Shown: piece after piece, positions 50,846 through 59,217 of the stretch | How the letters are laid out: each line of letters opens with the position of its first letter | How positions within the stretch are numbered: position 1 is the first letter of the stretch | Translations under genes and position numbers: made by a program | Notes under the pieces: generated by a model | Told to the model about the DNA's origin: nothing | The model's input: the letters and a program-made list of their open reading frames with translations, nothing else | Databases searched by the model: none | Source: Cohnella panacarvi Gsoil 349 | Lineage (GTDB): Bacteria; Bacillota; Bacilli; Paenibacillales; Paenibacillaceae | Direction of reading: 5' to 3' | DNA: 64,000 bases | NCBI RefSeq assembly: GCF_000515335.1 | Contig: NZ_KI911563.1 | Span: forward strand, 2,690,255-2,754,254

Positions 50846-51028
50846 GCGTGAAGGCATACGCATCGTACCGCGCATCATACGCGGACGGCAATCGAACAGC
50901 CCGCTAAGGACTCTTCTTGCCTCGTGCTTCGCCGCTATCGCCTGAGCCGCATGATTCTGCCAGCCTAGTGATCGCGGCGAATGCCGCCACACCTCCCCTA
51001 TTCCTCGTAGGTTATCGGGTGTTTGTCG

Positions 51029-51197
51029 AAAACAGGCAGGTTTCCTGGCTCCTGGATCATCGCTTGCCGGGCCTTCCCGCTCGCGTCGCTAGACGCGCGC
51101 AGTGGCTAATCCGGTTCGCTCCCCATGGTCAGTGGCGGGACCGCGTCGGTTTTGCACCGAACTTCTCTATTAAGCTCTTGCGAGCACCTGTTTTCCG
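51029..51197 (-). promoter_or_regulatory. Cobalamin riboswitch
   Basis: On the minus strand the conserved elements occur in order: AAAACAGG (P1 left), TAATAGAGAA, GGTGCAAAACCGACGCGG, TCCCGCCACTG, GGGGAG, and the B12 box AGCCAGGAAACCTGCCTGT that closes P1. Adenosylcobalamin or a relative should fold it and promote the terminator at 50811-50845. It controls the surface protein, lipoprotein and ECF transporter genes to the left, and so identifies the operon as B12 uptake. Confidence 0.92.
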
Positions 51198-51402
51198 CCG
51201 AATTCACTTGTGTTGCCATCTTATCATGCGGGCTTGGCACTGTCCATAAGCCCGCGCTCGGTAATAAATGCTGAATCGCGCAGAAAATCTAGTTTCCCTC
51301 TAAAGCTTTGCCCGCAATCTGTCGATAAACCTAATAACGTGTCGCTTCAACCGCGCGTTCTCTACTTGTCTTTCTTTTATCCTTACATATATGGGGTGTA
51401 CC

Positions 51403-52209
51403 ATGAAAAACTCAACAATCTTGGGGTTAACGATCGGTATTGCGGCTCTGATCTTCGGTATGTTTCTTAAAGGAGCGCCGATTATCAGCCTCGTTAACAA
51501 TCCGGCAGCGTACGTCATCATTTTCGTCGGAACTGCCGCTTCCATTCTCGTGGCGTTCCCTATGTCCGATCTGAAGAAAATTCCGAAGCTACTTAAGATC
51601 ACGTTCGTCGAACCTAAGCTACTGCCGCGCGAACAGCTCATCTATATGTTCATGGAATGGGCGACGATCACCCGCCGCGAAGGCTTGCTGGCGCTCGAAG
51701 CGCGCGTCGAGGAAATTCAAGACGACTTCCTGAAGACGGGCATGCGCATGATCATCGACGGCAACGACCAAGACTTCGTCCGCGACGTTCTCCTCGAGGA
51801 CATCTCCGCGACCGAAGACCGTCACCGTTCCGGCGCCCAAATCTTCTCCCAAGCGGGGATGTACGCGCCGACGCTCGGGGTACTCGGCGCCGTTATCGGC
51901 CTGATCGCCGCGCTGCAGAACCTTGACGACATGAGTAAGCTCGCCCATGCCGTAGCCGCCGCGTTCGTCGCGACTTTGCTCGGTATTTTCAGCGGATACG
52001 TGCTGTGGCATCCGATCTCGAACAAGCTGAAGCGTCTGTCGAAGCGCGAGATCGACCTGAAGCTCATGATGGTCGAAGGCTTGCTGTCCATCCAATCCGG
52101 CGTATCCACGATCGCCATCCAACAGAAGCTTATGGTATTCCTGACTCCGACAGAGCGCCTAGCTTTCAATGAGAAGGAGGACGGACAAGGTGAGCAGAAA
52201 ACGGCATGA
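51403..52209 (+). CDS. motA: Flagellar motor stator protein MotA
   Basis: Proton- or sodium-channel stator subunit of 268 aa. It has four membrane spans (MKNSTILGLTIGIAALIFGMF; AYVIIFVGTAASILVAFPM; MYAPTLGVLGAVIGLIAAL; AVAAAFVATLLGIFSGYVLWHPI) and a large cytoplasmic loop with charged residues for the rotor. ATG at 51403 follows GGGGTG; ATG at 51391 is a longer alternative. It overlaps motB by 20 bp, and the pair is an operon. Confidence 0.93.
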   Translation: MKNSTILGLTIGIAALIFGMFLKGAPIISLVNNPAAYVIIFVGTAASILVAFPMSDLKKIPKLLKITFVEPKLLPREQLIYMFMEWATITRREGLLALEARVEEIQDDFLKTGMRMIIDGNDQDFVRDVLLEDISATEDRHRSGAQIFSQAGMYAPTLGVLGAVIGLIAALQNLDDMSKLAHAVAAAFVATLLGIFSGYVLWHPISNKLKRLSKREIDLKLMMVEGLLSIQSGVSTIAIQQKLMVFLTPTERLAFNEKEDGQGEQKTA

Positions 52210-53011
52210 GCACCACGAAGAGCATGCGGACGAATCCTGGTTGCTTCCCTATTCCGACTTAATGACGCTGTTGCTCGCCTTGTTCATCGTGCTTTACTCG
52301 GTGAGCGCGGTGAACACGTCCAAGCTCGAGGAGCTTAGCAAAGCGTTCAAATCCGCCTTCAGCAGCGGCGTCAGCGTATTCGAGAACTCGTCGATTACCG
52401 ACGATTCCGACCGCGTCCGCCGTTCGGAAGATATCAGCTCGCGCAGGGATAACACCAAGACGCGCGCCACGCTTCAGCAGGAGGAACAAGCGAACCTTGA
52501 GCACCTGCAGCAGCAACTCAAAGAATACATTCAAGCGAACGGACTATCGTCTCAGCTGGATACGCAGCTGAACCAGTCGCAATTGCTGATTACGATCCGC
52601 GACAACGCGCTGTTCGCATCGGCCAGCGCGACCGTGAAGCCCGAGGCGCAGAAGCTAGCCGCGGCGATCGCCCAGATGCTCGTCGGCTATCCCGACTTCG
52701 AGATCCAAGTATCCGGGCATACCGACAACCAGCCGATCAATACGGCCGAATTCCCGTCCAACTGGGAGCTCAGTACCAAACGCGCGACGAACTTCATGAA
52801 GATTCTGCTCGAGAATCCGAAGTTCGAACCGAAGCTATTCAGCGCGACAGGGTACAGCGAATACCGCCCGGTCGATTCGAACGATTCGGTGACTGGCCGC
52901 GCCAAGAACCGCCGCGTCGAAATCTCGATTCTGCGGAAGTACGTCGAACCGGACGACACCGGCGCGAATCAAATTTCCGTTCCAGATACGGCAGTCGCCG
53001 CCGCGCAATAA
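52190..53011 (+). CDS. motB: Flagellar motor stator protein MotB
   Basis: Stator subunit of 273 aa. After a basic N-terminus it has a single membrane helix with the conserved ion-binding Asp (ESWLLPYSDLMTLLLALFIVLYS), a linker with coiled-coil tendency (QQEEQANLEHLQQQLKEYI), and a C-terminal OmpA-like peptidoglycan-binding domain (DFEIQVSGHTDNQPI, NWELSTKRATNFMKILLE, GRAKNRRVEISI). GTG at 52190 is preceded by AAGGAGG at 9 nt. Forms the torque channel with MotA. Confidence 0.93.
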   Translation: MSRKRHEHHEEHADESWLLPYSDLMTLLLALFIVLYSVSAVNTSKLEELSKAFKSAFSSGVSVFENSSITDDSDRVRRSEDISSRRDNTKTRATLQQEEQANLEHLQQQLKEYIQANGLSSQLDTQLNQSQLLITIRDNALFASASATVKPEAQKLAAAIAQMLVGYPDFEIQVSGHTDNQPINTAEFPSNWELSTKRATNFMKILLENPKFEPKLFSATGYSEYRPVDSNDSVTGRAKNRRVEISILRKYVEPDDTGANQISVPDTAVAAAQ

Positions 53012-53022
53012 GAGAACGCAAA

Positions 53023-53064
53023 AGCCTTCAACCCGCTAACGAATCATAAAGCGGATTGAAGGCT
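53023..53064. terminator. Bidirectional terminator
   Basis: AGCCTTCAACCCGCT pairs with AGCGGATTGAAGGCT (one bulge pair), between the convergent motB and racemase genes, with TCTTCT rightward. Confidence 0.8.
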
Positions 53065-53083
53065 CTTCTATTGCCGTTATGAA

Positions 53084-53800
53084 TTAATCCAAGTTCACCG
53101 TCTTCTTGCCCGACAGTTCGATCGAACGCTTCACCAGCATCGCCATCGCATCGATGCTATGCGCCTTCGCCGCTTCGCTGATCGCGATGCAGCTTAGCTC
53201 CGTGCACGCGAGAACGACGCACTGGCACTCGCCGCGCTCGATCAAGTCGAAGATGATCGCCTCGAGCTTGTCCGGGCTCACGTTGTTGTCCCGCTTCACG
53301 TCCTCGTAGATGATCCGCATGACTTCGGCTTGCATCGCGTCGTCGATATCGTGGTACCGCATGCTGTACTTGGCGCACGTGTCGCGGTAGATACCGCTGC
53401 GAAGCGTGCCGTTCGTCGCGAGCACGCCGACCTTGCTGCCCGTCTCGTACCGGCGCGCGATCTCCCGCAGCGTCTCATCCACCATATGGATGATCGGGAT
53501 GCTCGTCATCGCCTGCATGTCTTGATAGAAGTAGTGCGAAGTGTTGCAAGGAATCGCGATGTTCGCGACGCCTACGTGCTCGAGCAGCCGAATATCCTTC
53601 TCTACTGCGCTAAGGAAGCGAACCTTCTCTCCCGATAGAATCACTTCCGTCCGATCCGGCAGCGACGCATGGTTCAACACGACCATATCGATATGGTCTT
53701 GATCCCGTACGGCCGCCGTGTGGTCGACGAGCTTATCCATGAAGACGGCGGTCGCTTTCGGCCCCATGCCGCCTATGATGCCTAACCGTATCTGTTCCAT
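53084..53800 (-). CDS. Aspartate/glutamate racemase family protein
   Basis: Cofactor-independent racemase of 238 aa. The two catalytic cysteines are present in the motifs NIAIPCNTSHYFYQDM and CVVLACTELSCIAISE, and the N-terminus GIIGGMGPKATAVFMDKLVDHT is typical of the aspartate racemase branch. It lies in one strand run with a Mur ligase-like gene and an ATP-grasp gene, which suggests that it supplies a D-amino acid (Asp or Glu) to a peptide-forming pathway. ATG at 53800. Confidence 0.9.
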   Translation of the reverse strand: MEQIRLGIIGGMGPKATAVFMDKLVDHTAAVRDQDHIDMVVLNHASLPDRTEVILSGEKVRFLSAVEKDIRLLEHVGVANIAIPCNTSHYFYQDMQAMTSIPIIHMVDETLREIARRYETGSKVGVLATNGTLRSGIYRDTCAKYSMRYHDIDDAMQAEVMRIIYEDVKRDNNVSPDKLEAIIFDLIERGECQCVVLACTELSCIAISEAAKAHSIDAMAMLVKRSIELSGKKTVNLD

Positions 53801-53848
53801 CGCTTAACCTACTTTTCTGGGCGCCGGTACGCGCAAGCTTGCGGCGCC

Positions 53849-55330
53849 TTATTTGCGGAGCAATAGCTCGCGGGCGATCGCAGCGCCGGGATCCATCCCT
53901 TGGCAGCCCGCCAGCAACACTAAATCTCCTCGGCCGGCGCGGTTAAGCGCATGAGCGATCGCGTCCGGCAGCTCGTCGTACAGGTTGACTTTGACGTTGG
54001 CGGCCCCCATCACTTCCAGGAACACCCGCTCTTCCTCGTCCGACACTTTATCCTTGGACGTCACGTGCGACACGCTCTTCGTCGCCGTAACCTCGTTAAG
54101 CTCCAGCCGTTTCAACCACTCCACGATCGCTTCGGCGTTCTCGCGGTTGACCGTCACTCCGCGGTCGCCGCGAATCGCGTACACGAGGTGCAGACGCTCG
54201 TAAGTCATGAACCGCAACGTCTCGAGCGTCACGTTGATGTTGCCCGGATTGGCGAAGTGATCGTCCATGATCGAGAATTCGCCTTCGTGCACGAACTCGA
54301 ACCGGCGCTCGACGCCCTTGAACTCCAGCAGCGTCTTCTGAATCGTCTCGATAGATACGCCGCACAGCAGCGCAATGATCGTCGCCACCATCGAATTATA
54401 GACCGAGTGCAGCCCCGGCACGCCCAGAGATACCTCGAATTCGCTCGGCGCGAATTCGACTCCGTTCACGCTGAACGGCTTCACGATTTCGAACTTGAAT
54501 CTCGCCCGGCCCGTGGACAGATCGAGATCCTTGCAATGGATATGCCCTTCTCTGCTCTTCACGCCGAAGGTGATCACTTGCGCCTTCGTCTCCTCGACCA
54601 ACGATGCGGAGTACGTATCATCGAGGTTAAGAATCGCCGCGGCATGCGAGCCCGCACTTCGAATCAAGCTGGATTTCGCCTCGAAATACGCCTCGAACGA
54701 GCCGTGCGAGTCGATATGCTCGCGGCTCACGTTATTCAACGTTACGATGTCGTAGTCGACCTGCTCGACCCGATGCGTCTCAAGCGCGGCGGACGACACT
54801 TCCATGCACACGTGGGAGACGCCGCGGTCGACCATCTGGCCTAGATACGCCTGCAGATCGAGCGATTCCGGCGTCGTCAGCTCGGCGGGAATCGACGTGT
54901 CGTCGATCTTGATGACGACGGTGCCGATCAAACCCGTCTTTAATCCATGATTCTCGAGCATGGCGTTCGCCATGTATGAGGTTGTCGTCTTGCCGTTCGT
55001 CGCGGTAATGCCGATCATCTTCAGCTTGTCCGCGGGACGTCCGTAGAAGGCAGCGCCTAGCTGCGCCAGCGCGATGCGGCTGTTCGCCACGCGGATTTGC
55101 GGAATGGCGACGTCGTCTTCGTATCGCTCGACGATCGCCGCCACCGCGCCGTTCGCTGCCGCGCTCGCCAAATATTGATGCCCGTCTACCTTGTAGCCGG
55201 TGACGCAGACGAACACTTTACCCTCGGTTGCTTTCTTGGAATGATAGGCGATTCCCGACACCTGTATATCGATTTCGCCGCGCGAATCTATCGTTGCAAT
55301 CGATGCGAGAAGCTCCTTGAGAGATGACAT
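53849..55330 (-). CDS. MurE-like Mur ligase family enzyme
   Basis: ATP-dependent amide ligase of 493 aa. It has the Mur N-terminal domain, the P-loop ITATNGKTTTSYMANAML, the central domain (CMEVSSAALETHRVEQVDYDIVTLNNVSREHIDSHGS) and the C-terminal domain. The DNPR-type motif that selects diaminopimelate is not seen; its place holds MDDHFANPGN. So it may not be the housekeeping MurE. Neighbours are a racemase and an ATP-grasp ligase, so it may join an amino acid to a carboxylate in a specialised pathway. ATG at 55330. Confidence 0.85.
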   Translation of the reverse strand: MSSLKELLASIATIDSRGEIDIQVSGIAYHSKKATEGKVFVCVTGYKVDGHQYLASAAANGAVAAIVERYEDDVAIPQIRVANSRIALAQLGAAFYGRPADKLKMIGITATNGKTTTSYMANAMLENHGLKTGLIGTVVIKIDDTSIPAELTTPESLDLQAYLGQMVDRGVSHVCMEVSSAALETHRVEQVDYDIVTLNNVSREHIDSHGSFEAYFEAKSSLIRSAGSHAAAILNLDDTYSASLVEETKAQVITFGVKSREGHIHCKDLDLSTGRARFKFEIVKPFSVNGVEFAPSEFEVSLGVPGLHSVYNSMVATIIALLCGVSIETIQKTLLEFKGVERRFEFVHEGEFSIMDDHFANPGNINVTLETLRFMTYERLHLVYAIRGDRGVTVNRENAEAIVEWLKRLELNEVTATKSVSHVTSKDKVSDEEERVFLEVMGAANVKVNLYDELPDAIAHALNRAGRGDLVLLAGCQGMDPGAAIARELLLRK

Positions 55331-55356
55331 CTTCGCTTAACCCCTTCCTAGAACCT

Positions 55357-56541
55357 CTATCTCGCCGATCTCCGCATATACTTGCCCGCCAGGAGGCGAA
55401 GGAAGGTGAAGTACGGCTTCGGATCGCTCCAGCTCCAGATCGCGTGCGCTTTGCGCTTGAAGAGCGAGCGGAACACCTGCCCGAACGTTAGCTGCTTCGT
55501 CTTCAGATACCCTCTGATCGCCAGCAAGTCTTCGTACGCGTACCAGAACACGATGCCCGTGTCCTTCTCGATGGCGGACGGAGGCAGCGGATTGCCGGTC
55601 AGCTCGCGGTAAGTGATGTACGGAATATTAAGTCCCGCTTTGTAGATCAAGTTGTTGAAGTTCGTAATCCGGACGTTGATCTCGATCAGATAGAATCTGC
55701 CGGTCTCCGCGTCCTTCTTGAATTCGATCTCGGCGAACCCTTTGAACCCGACCTTCTCGAAAAAGGGTGCCCCGATCTCGTAGAGCTCGGGTACGTATTT
55801 CTGCCCCGTATAGACGGAAGCGCCGAAGTTGATCGGATATTGGCGGTACTTCCGGGCGGTCATCCAATGCGCGACTTTGCCGTCTTGGTTCATGTACGCG
55901 TCGAACGTGTACATGTGGTCGTCGAAGCCCGGGATAATACGCTGCACGATAACTTCCAGCCCGGCCGCGTGGGCTTGTCCGACGGCATCCAAGAGCTCCT
56001 GCCGATTCGCGACCTTGAACAGCTTCTTACGGAATTTGGCGACGAACGCCGGGGAATCGGTAGGTTTGACGATACAAGGATAATGAATGATCCGATCGAC
56101 TTGCTCTAAGTAATCTTCGTCGGTGACGCGAACCGTCTCCGGCGTCGGAACGCCGAGGTCGCTTGCGATCTTCTGAAGCGTCTCTTTGTTCATCAGCTTC
56201 GTGTAGAGACCTTGCTCGGTCTGCGGAATCAAGTAATATTCCTTCAGCTCGTCCAGATGAGCATCGATCACTTCGACATAGTTATCGTGGCAGGGAATAA
56301 GGACGGGCTTGGCGCTTTGCTTGCCGGCGTATTCCTTAAGAAAACGAATGAAGCCTTCCTCGTCTTCCTTATAATAAGGAGCGATCAGCTTCTCGGAACA
56401 GTATTTGGATTGGAAAGCGTACGTATTCTTGTCTGTATAATCGACTCCGACGGTATGTACGCCTTGCTTGCCTAGACAACGAATGGTGCTTAACCCGATA
56501 TAATAATTGCACCCTAGAATGACGGCCTTGTTGCTCACCAT
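55357..56541 (-). CDS. ATP-grasp carboxylate-amine ligase
   Basis: A 394-aa protein of the ATP-grasp superfamily. The pre-ATP-grasp region begins KAVILGCNYYIGLSTIRCLGKQGVHTVGVD. The ATP-grasp core has YPCIVKPTDSPAFVAKFRKKLFKV (ATP lysine) and FAEIEFKKDAETGRFYLIEINVRITNFN (metal ligands Glu and Asn). Similar proteins include D-aspartate ligases that work with aspartate racemase. The ATG at 56541 has GGGATG 9 nt upstream; ATG at 56550 is an alternative. It is 27 bp from the Mur ligase gene, an operon. Confidence 0.85.
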   Translation of the reverse strand: MVSNKAVILGCNYYIGLSTIRCLGKQGVHTVGVDYTDKNTYAFQSKYCSEKLIAPYYKEDEEGFIRFLKEYAGKQSAKPVLIPCHDNYVEVIDAHLDELKEYYLIPQTEQGLYTKLMNKETLQKIASDLGVPTPETVRVTDEDYLEQVDRIIHYPCIVKPTDSPAFVAKFRKKLFKVANRQELLDAVGQAHAAGLEVIVQRIIPGFDDHMYTFDAYMNQDGKVAHWMTARKYRQYPINFGASVYTGQKYVPELYEIGAPFFEKVGFKGFAEIEFKKDAETGRFYLIEINVRITNFNNLIYKAGLNIPYITYRELTGNPLPPSAIEKDTGIVFWYAYEDLLAIRGYLKTKQLTFGQVFRSLFKRKAHAIWSWSDPKPYFTFLRLLAGKYMRRSAR

Positions 56542-56732
56542 TAAGCACATCCCGATTGATTGATTCGGTTCGCTAGCGACCCGCGGAAGTTCTACAATAT
56601 CCTACAAAAGTTCATCCCAATTTTACTTGATGAACCCGTATAATACAAGCTTCCGAAGGCATGGAGAAGGCTCCTGGTACCCGATCTGCGAGGCGCGAAT
56701 CAGGCGAACGAGAGCGGGCGATGCGGTTGCGC

Positions 56733-57497
56733 TTATTCCGTTCCCTGCTTCTCCATTCGGCGAAGCAACGCCGCGAGCTCTCCCCAAGTGACTGTACGTT
56801 CGGGATGCGGCGACGGGACCGGGAGAAGCCCCCGTTCCTTAAGCCATATCATCTCTTCGCCATGGATCGACGACCAGTCGGATGCTTGCCCCCTCGCGAC
56901 TCTGCCGCCGATTCGCAGCCGAATCTCTTCGCCCCGTTCCCGTTCGAGCTCCTCTTCCGCCACCCTGAATACCTCTCCTTCCCCGTGCCATTCCTTCATA
57001 TTGCGCCAGATCGCCACGATGTCCTGACCGTACCGGTCGCCTCGTTCCGACCATTTGCCGTTTAAGTCTTCCCAGCATGTCACCGTGCCTCGCCAGCCCG
57101 CTCGCCGAAGCAGCTCCTCGTCTTGGGAGTCCGCCTGCGATCCGTCACCGGGCATCGGCTCTCCTCCGGCGAACGCATACAAGATTCGCATCAGACGTTC
57201 TACGGCTTGTTCGTCCGCCCAATGTTCGAGCATGAACGGTGACCACGACGGACCCGATTGCGCTCTCGTCCATGCTCTCGTCTCGTATACCATCTGACAG
57301 AAGACGACGTCGCCTCGAAGTCCGTACCGTCCGCCTACGCGAAGGTACAATTCGGCCAGCGTCGGCGCTTTCGCATTTCTCCTTCTCAAATAAGCATTCA
57401 TGCGTTCCGCGGAGCACCTCGCCTGGCCGAGTAGCGTAAGCTTGCCCGTCGGCTCGAGATCGGGATGCCGGCGAAACGCCTGGCTGACTAACGCCAT
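56733..57497 (-). CDS. Glucosaminidase-like cell-wall hydrolase
   Basis: A 254-aa protein. The region LTLLGQARCSAERMNAYLRRR, then TLAELYLRVGGRYGLRGDVVFCQMVYETRAWTR, is like glucosaminidase or lysozyme-type domains of phages and Paenibacilli, with a catalytic Glu probably in VYETRAW. The C-terminus ends in an Leu/Arg-rich segment (TWGELAALLRRMEKQ). No signal peptide is obvious. ATG at 57497 follows GGAGGACG. The frame stays open upstream into the 51-bp repeats, which I regard as non-coding. Confidence 0.75.
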   Translation of the reverse strand: MALVSQAFRRHPDLEPTGKLTLLGQARCSAERMNAYLRRRNAKAPTLAELYLRVGGRYGLRGDVVFCQMVYETRAWTRAQSGPSWSPFMLEHWADEQAVERLMRILYAFAGGEPMPGDGSQADSQDEELLRRAGWRGTVTCWEDLNGKWSERGDRYGQDIVAIWRNMKEWHGEGEVFRVAEEELERERGEEIRLRIGGRVARGQASDWSSIHGEEMIWLKERGLLPVPSPHPERTVTWGELAALLRRMEKQGTE

Positions 57498-57533
57498 AAT
57501 CCGTCCTCCTCGTTTTATATTGAATCTTCGTCG

Positions 57534-58087
57534 GGTAACGTTGCGTGGCAACGCTATTTCGACTCTCCACCGGGTGCGCGCCTCAGTAACGTTGCGTGGC
57601 AACGCTATTTCGACTCTCCACCGGATGTGCGCCCGAGTAACATTGCGTTGCAACGCTATTTCGACTCTCCATCGGGTGTCTGCCGCAGTAACGTTATGTG
57701 GCAACGCTATTTCGACTCTCCACCGGGTGTCCGCCCCAGTAACGTTGCGTGGCAACGCTATTTCGACTCTCCACCGGGTGTCCGCCCCAGTAACGTTGCG
57801 TGGCAACGCTATTTCGACTCTCCACCGGGTGCGCGCCTCAGTAACGTTGCGTGGCAACGCTATTTCGACTCTCCACCGGGTGTCCGCCGCAGTAACGTTA
57901 TGTGGCAACGCTATTTCGACTCTCCACCGGGTGCGCGCCTCAGTAACGTTGCGTGGCAACGCTATTTCGACTCTCACCGGGTGTCCGCCCCAGTAACGTT
58001 GCGTGGCAACGCTATTTCGATTCTCCATCGGGTGTCTGCCGCAGTAACGTTATGTGGCAACGCTATTTCGACTCTCCACCGGGTGTC
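57534..58087. repeat. 51-bp minisatellite, eleven copies
   Basis: Eleven tandem units; GCTATTTCGACTCT starts at 57553, 57604, 57655, 57706, 57757, 57808, 57859, 57910, 57961, 58011 and 58062, so the period is 51 bp except one of 50. Each unit has the core CGTTGC-GTG-GCAACG; variants (GTTATG, ATTGCGTTG) alternate. The array lies between the glucosaminidase-like gene and tadA. Frames stay open because 51 is divisible by three; the single 50-bp step would break a frame. Not CRISPR. Confidence 0.9.
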
Positions 58088-58214
58088 CAATGGCCCAACT
58101 CACTCACCCTTAAAGTTTGTCCTCTATTACTCTATTCCGCATGCCGGATAGGTTTGACCTTAATTTCCAACCTGTTACAATGAAATGGAGTTATTCACGC
58201 CCCGGATAATAAAA

Positions 58215-58264
58215 TGTGCACAAATCTGTGGACAACCGCCAGGTTATCCACAGATTTGTGCACA
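58215..58264. repeat. 18-bp inverted repeat containing two DnaA boxes
   Basis: TGTGCACAAATCTGTGGA (58215-58232) and its exact complement (58247-58264) surround 14 bp. The right arm contains the perfect DnaA box TTATCCACA (58244-58252); the left contains TGTGGACAA, the complement of TTGTCCACA (58227-58235). No T-tract follows, so it is not a plain terminator. Confidence 0.7.
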
Positions 58265-58321
58265 GCATGTTAACAACGAATGCATGTTCGGTTGTGGGTA
58301 ATGTTGAAGGGAGTGTTCTCG

Positions 58322-58777
58322 ATGACAGAAGACGAACGTTGGATGCATGAAGCGATCCAGCAGGCGCGTCTTGCCGAAGCGATAGGAGAAGTGCCGATCG
58401 GCGCTGTGATCGTCAAGGACGGCGTCATCGTCGGCGCAGGGCACAACTTGCGCGAGACGGAGCGCGATCCGACGGCCCACGCGGAGATGATCGCGATTAA
58501 GCAAGCCAGCGAAGCTTTACAAGCGTGGCGGCTGCTCGGGTGTACGCTATATGTTACCTTGGAGCCTTGTCCGATGTGCGCGGGCGCCATTCTGCAATCG
58601 AGAGTCGAACGCGTCGTCTACGGAGCTTCCGATCCGAAAGCCGGCTGCGCTGGGACGCTGATGGATCTGCTGCAGGATACCCGGTTCAATCATGTGTCGC
58701 CCTGGGAATCGGGCGTGCTTCGCGAAGAGTGCTCATCGCTGCTGACCGACTTCTTCAGACGCCTCAGAAGCCGATAG
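58322..58777 (+). CDS. tadA: tRNA-specific adenosine deaminase
   Basis: Enzyme of 151 aa that deaminates A34 of tRNA-Arg to inosine. The zinc deaminase motifs are intact: PTAHAEMIAI (His-Ala-Glu) and LYVTLEPCPMCAGAIL (PCxxC), with the family end SLLTDFFRRLRSR. ATG at 58322 is preceded by GGGAG at 8 nt. Upstream lies a DnaA-box palindrome; its 3' end overlaps the end of the leftward Spo0E-like gene by 45 bp. Confidence 0.95.
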   Translation: MTEDERWMHEAIQQARLAEAIGEVPIGAVIVKDGVIVGAGHNLRETERDPTAHAEMIAIKQASEALQAWRLLGCTLYVTLEPCPMCAGAILQSRVERVVYGASDPKAGCAGTLMDLLQDTRFNHVSPWESGVLREECSSLLTDFFRRLRSR

Positions 58778-58978
58778 CATCGTAACGGCAGACAGGCTCG
58801 CCGCGCGCTTGCATTCCGCTTCTTCCTTGCGAATCCGTTGAAGTTGGACGATGAGTCGGTCCGCTTCCTCGCTGACGGCTACAATCTCGGGATCGGTCAA
58901 ATTGCCTAGGTCGTTGGCCATTTCACACAATCGACGTTGCAGCAACTGGAGGCGATGGATCAGTTGTGATGTCTCCAT
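58733..58978 (-). CDS. Spo0E-like aspartyl-phosphate phosphatase
   Basis: A small protein of 81 aa. It resembles Spo0E-family phosphatases that dephosphorylate Spo0A: LLQRRLCEMANDLGNLTDPEIVAVSEEADRLIVQLQRI, with the signature S-x-x-x-D (SEEAD). The ATG at 58978 follows GGGAG; a longer version starts at 59029. Its end overlaps tadA convergently by 45 bp. Its presence indicates a spore-forming host. Confidence 0.7.
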   Translation of the reverse strand: METSQLIHRLQLLQRRLCEMANDLGNLTDPEIVAVSEEADRLIVQLQRIRKEEAECKRAASLSAVTMLSASEASEEVGQQR

Positions 58979-59137
58979 ATGGGGCTCCCGACCGCTCCTT
59001 TTCTTGTAAAATTCGTAAGCTTTCGTCATACATTGCTAGAATCATTAATCTCTATTCATTATAAGACAAAGTTTTTCAGAATTTTGTAGAAACCTGTCGA
59101 GGATTTCCTATTTATTCAACTTATTTTCCGACAAATA

Positions 59138-59167
59138 TTGGGAAAATAGTACCAATTGCAATACTAT
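59138..59167 (+). promoter_or_regulatory. Candidate promoter of the two-component operon
   Basis: TTGGGA at 59138 and TACTAT at 59162 are spaced 18 bp apart, about 50 bp upstream of the response regulator start. Weak match. Confidence 0.35.
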
Positions 59168-59217
59168 ATATCCGGTAAGTCCATTAACCTCTATCTATAT
59201 CTAGGGAGATTGAAGCC

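Noticed and set aside
47981..50992. Start of the surface protein at 50992
   Set aside because: This would place the riboswitch terminator inside the gene; the signal peptide begins at 50704.
53951..54844. Rightward 297-codon frame
   Set aside because: It is antisense to the Mur ligase gene and rich in His/Arg, typical of reverse reading.
57534..58087. Possible CRISPR array
   Set aside because: The units are tandem 51-bp repeats with a few recurring variants, not constant repeats with unique spacers, and no cas genes are present.
57400..58151. Open frames across the 51-bp repeats on both strands
   Set aside because: They exist because 51 is divisible by three; the 50-bp step breaks them, and there is no start signal. 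The same applies to 43431-43835.
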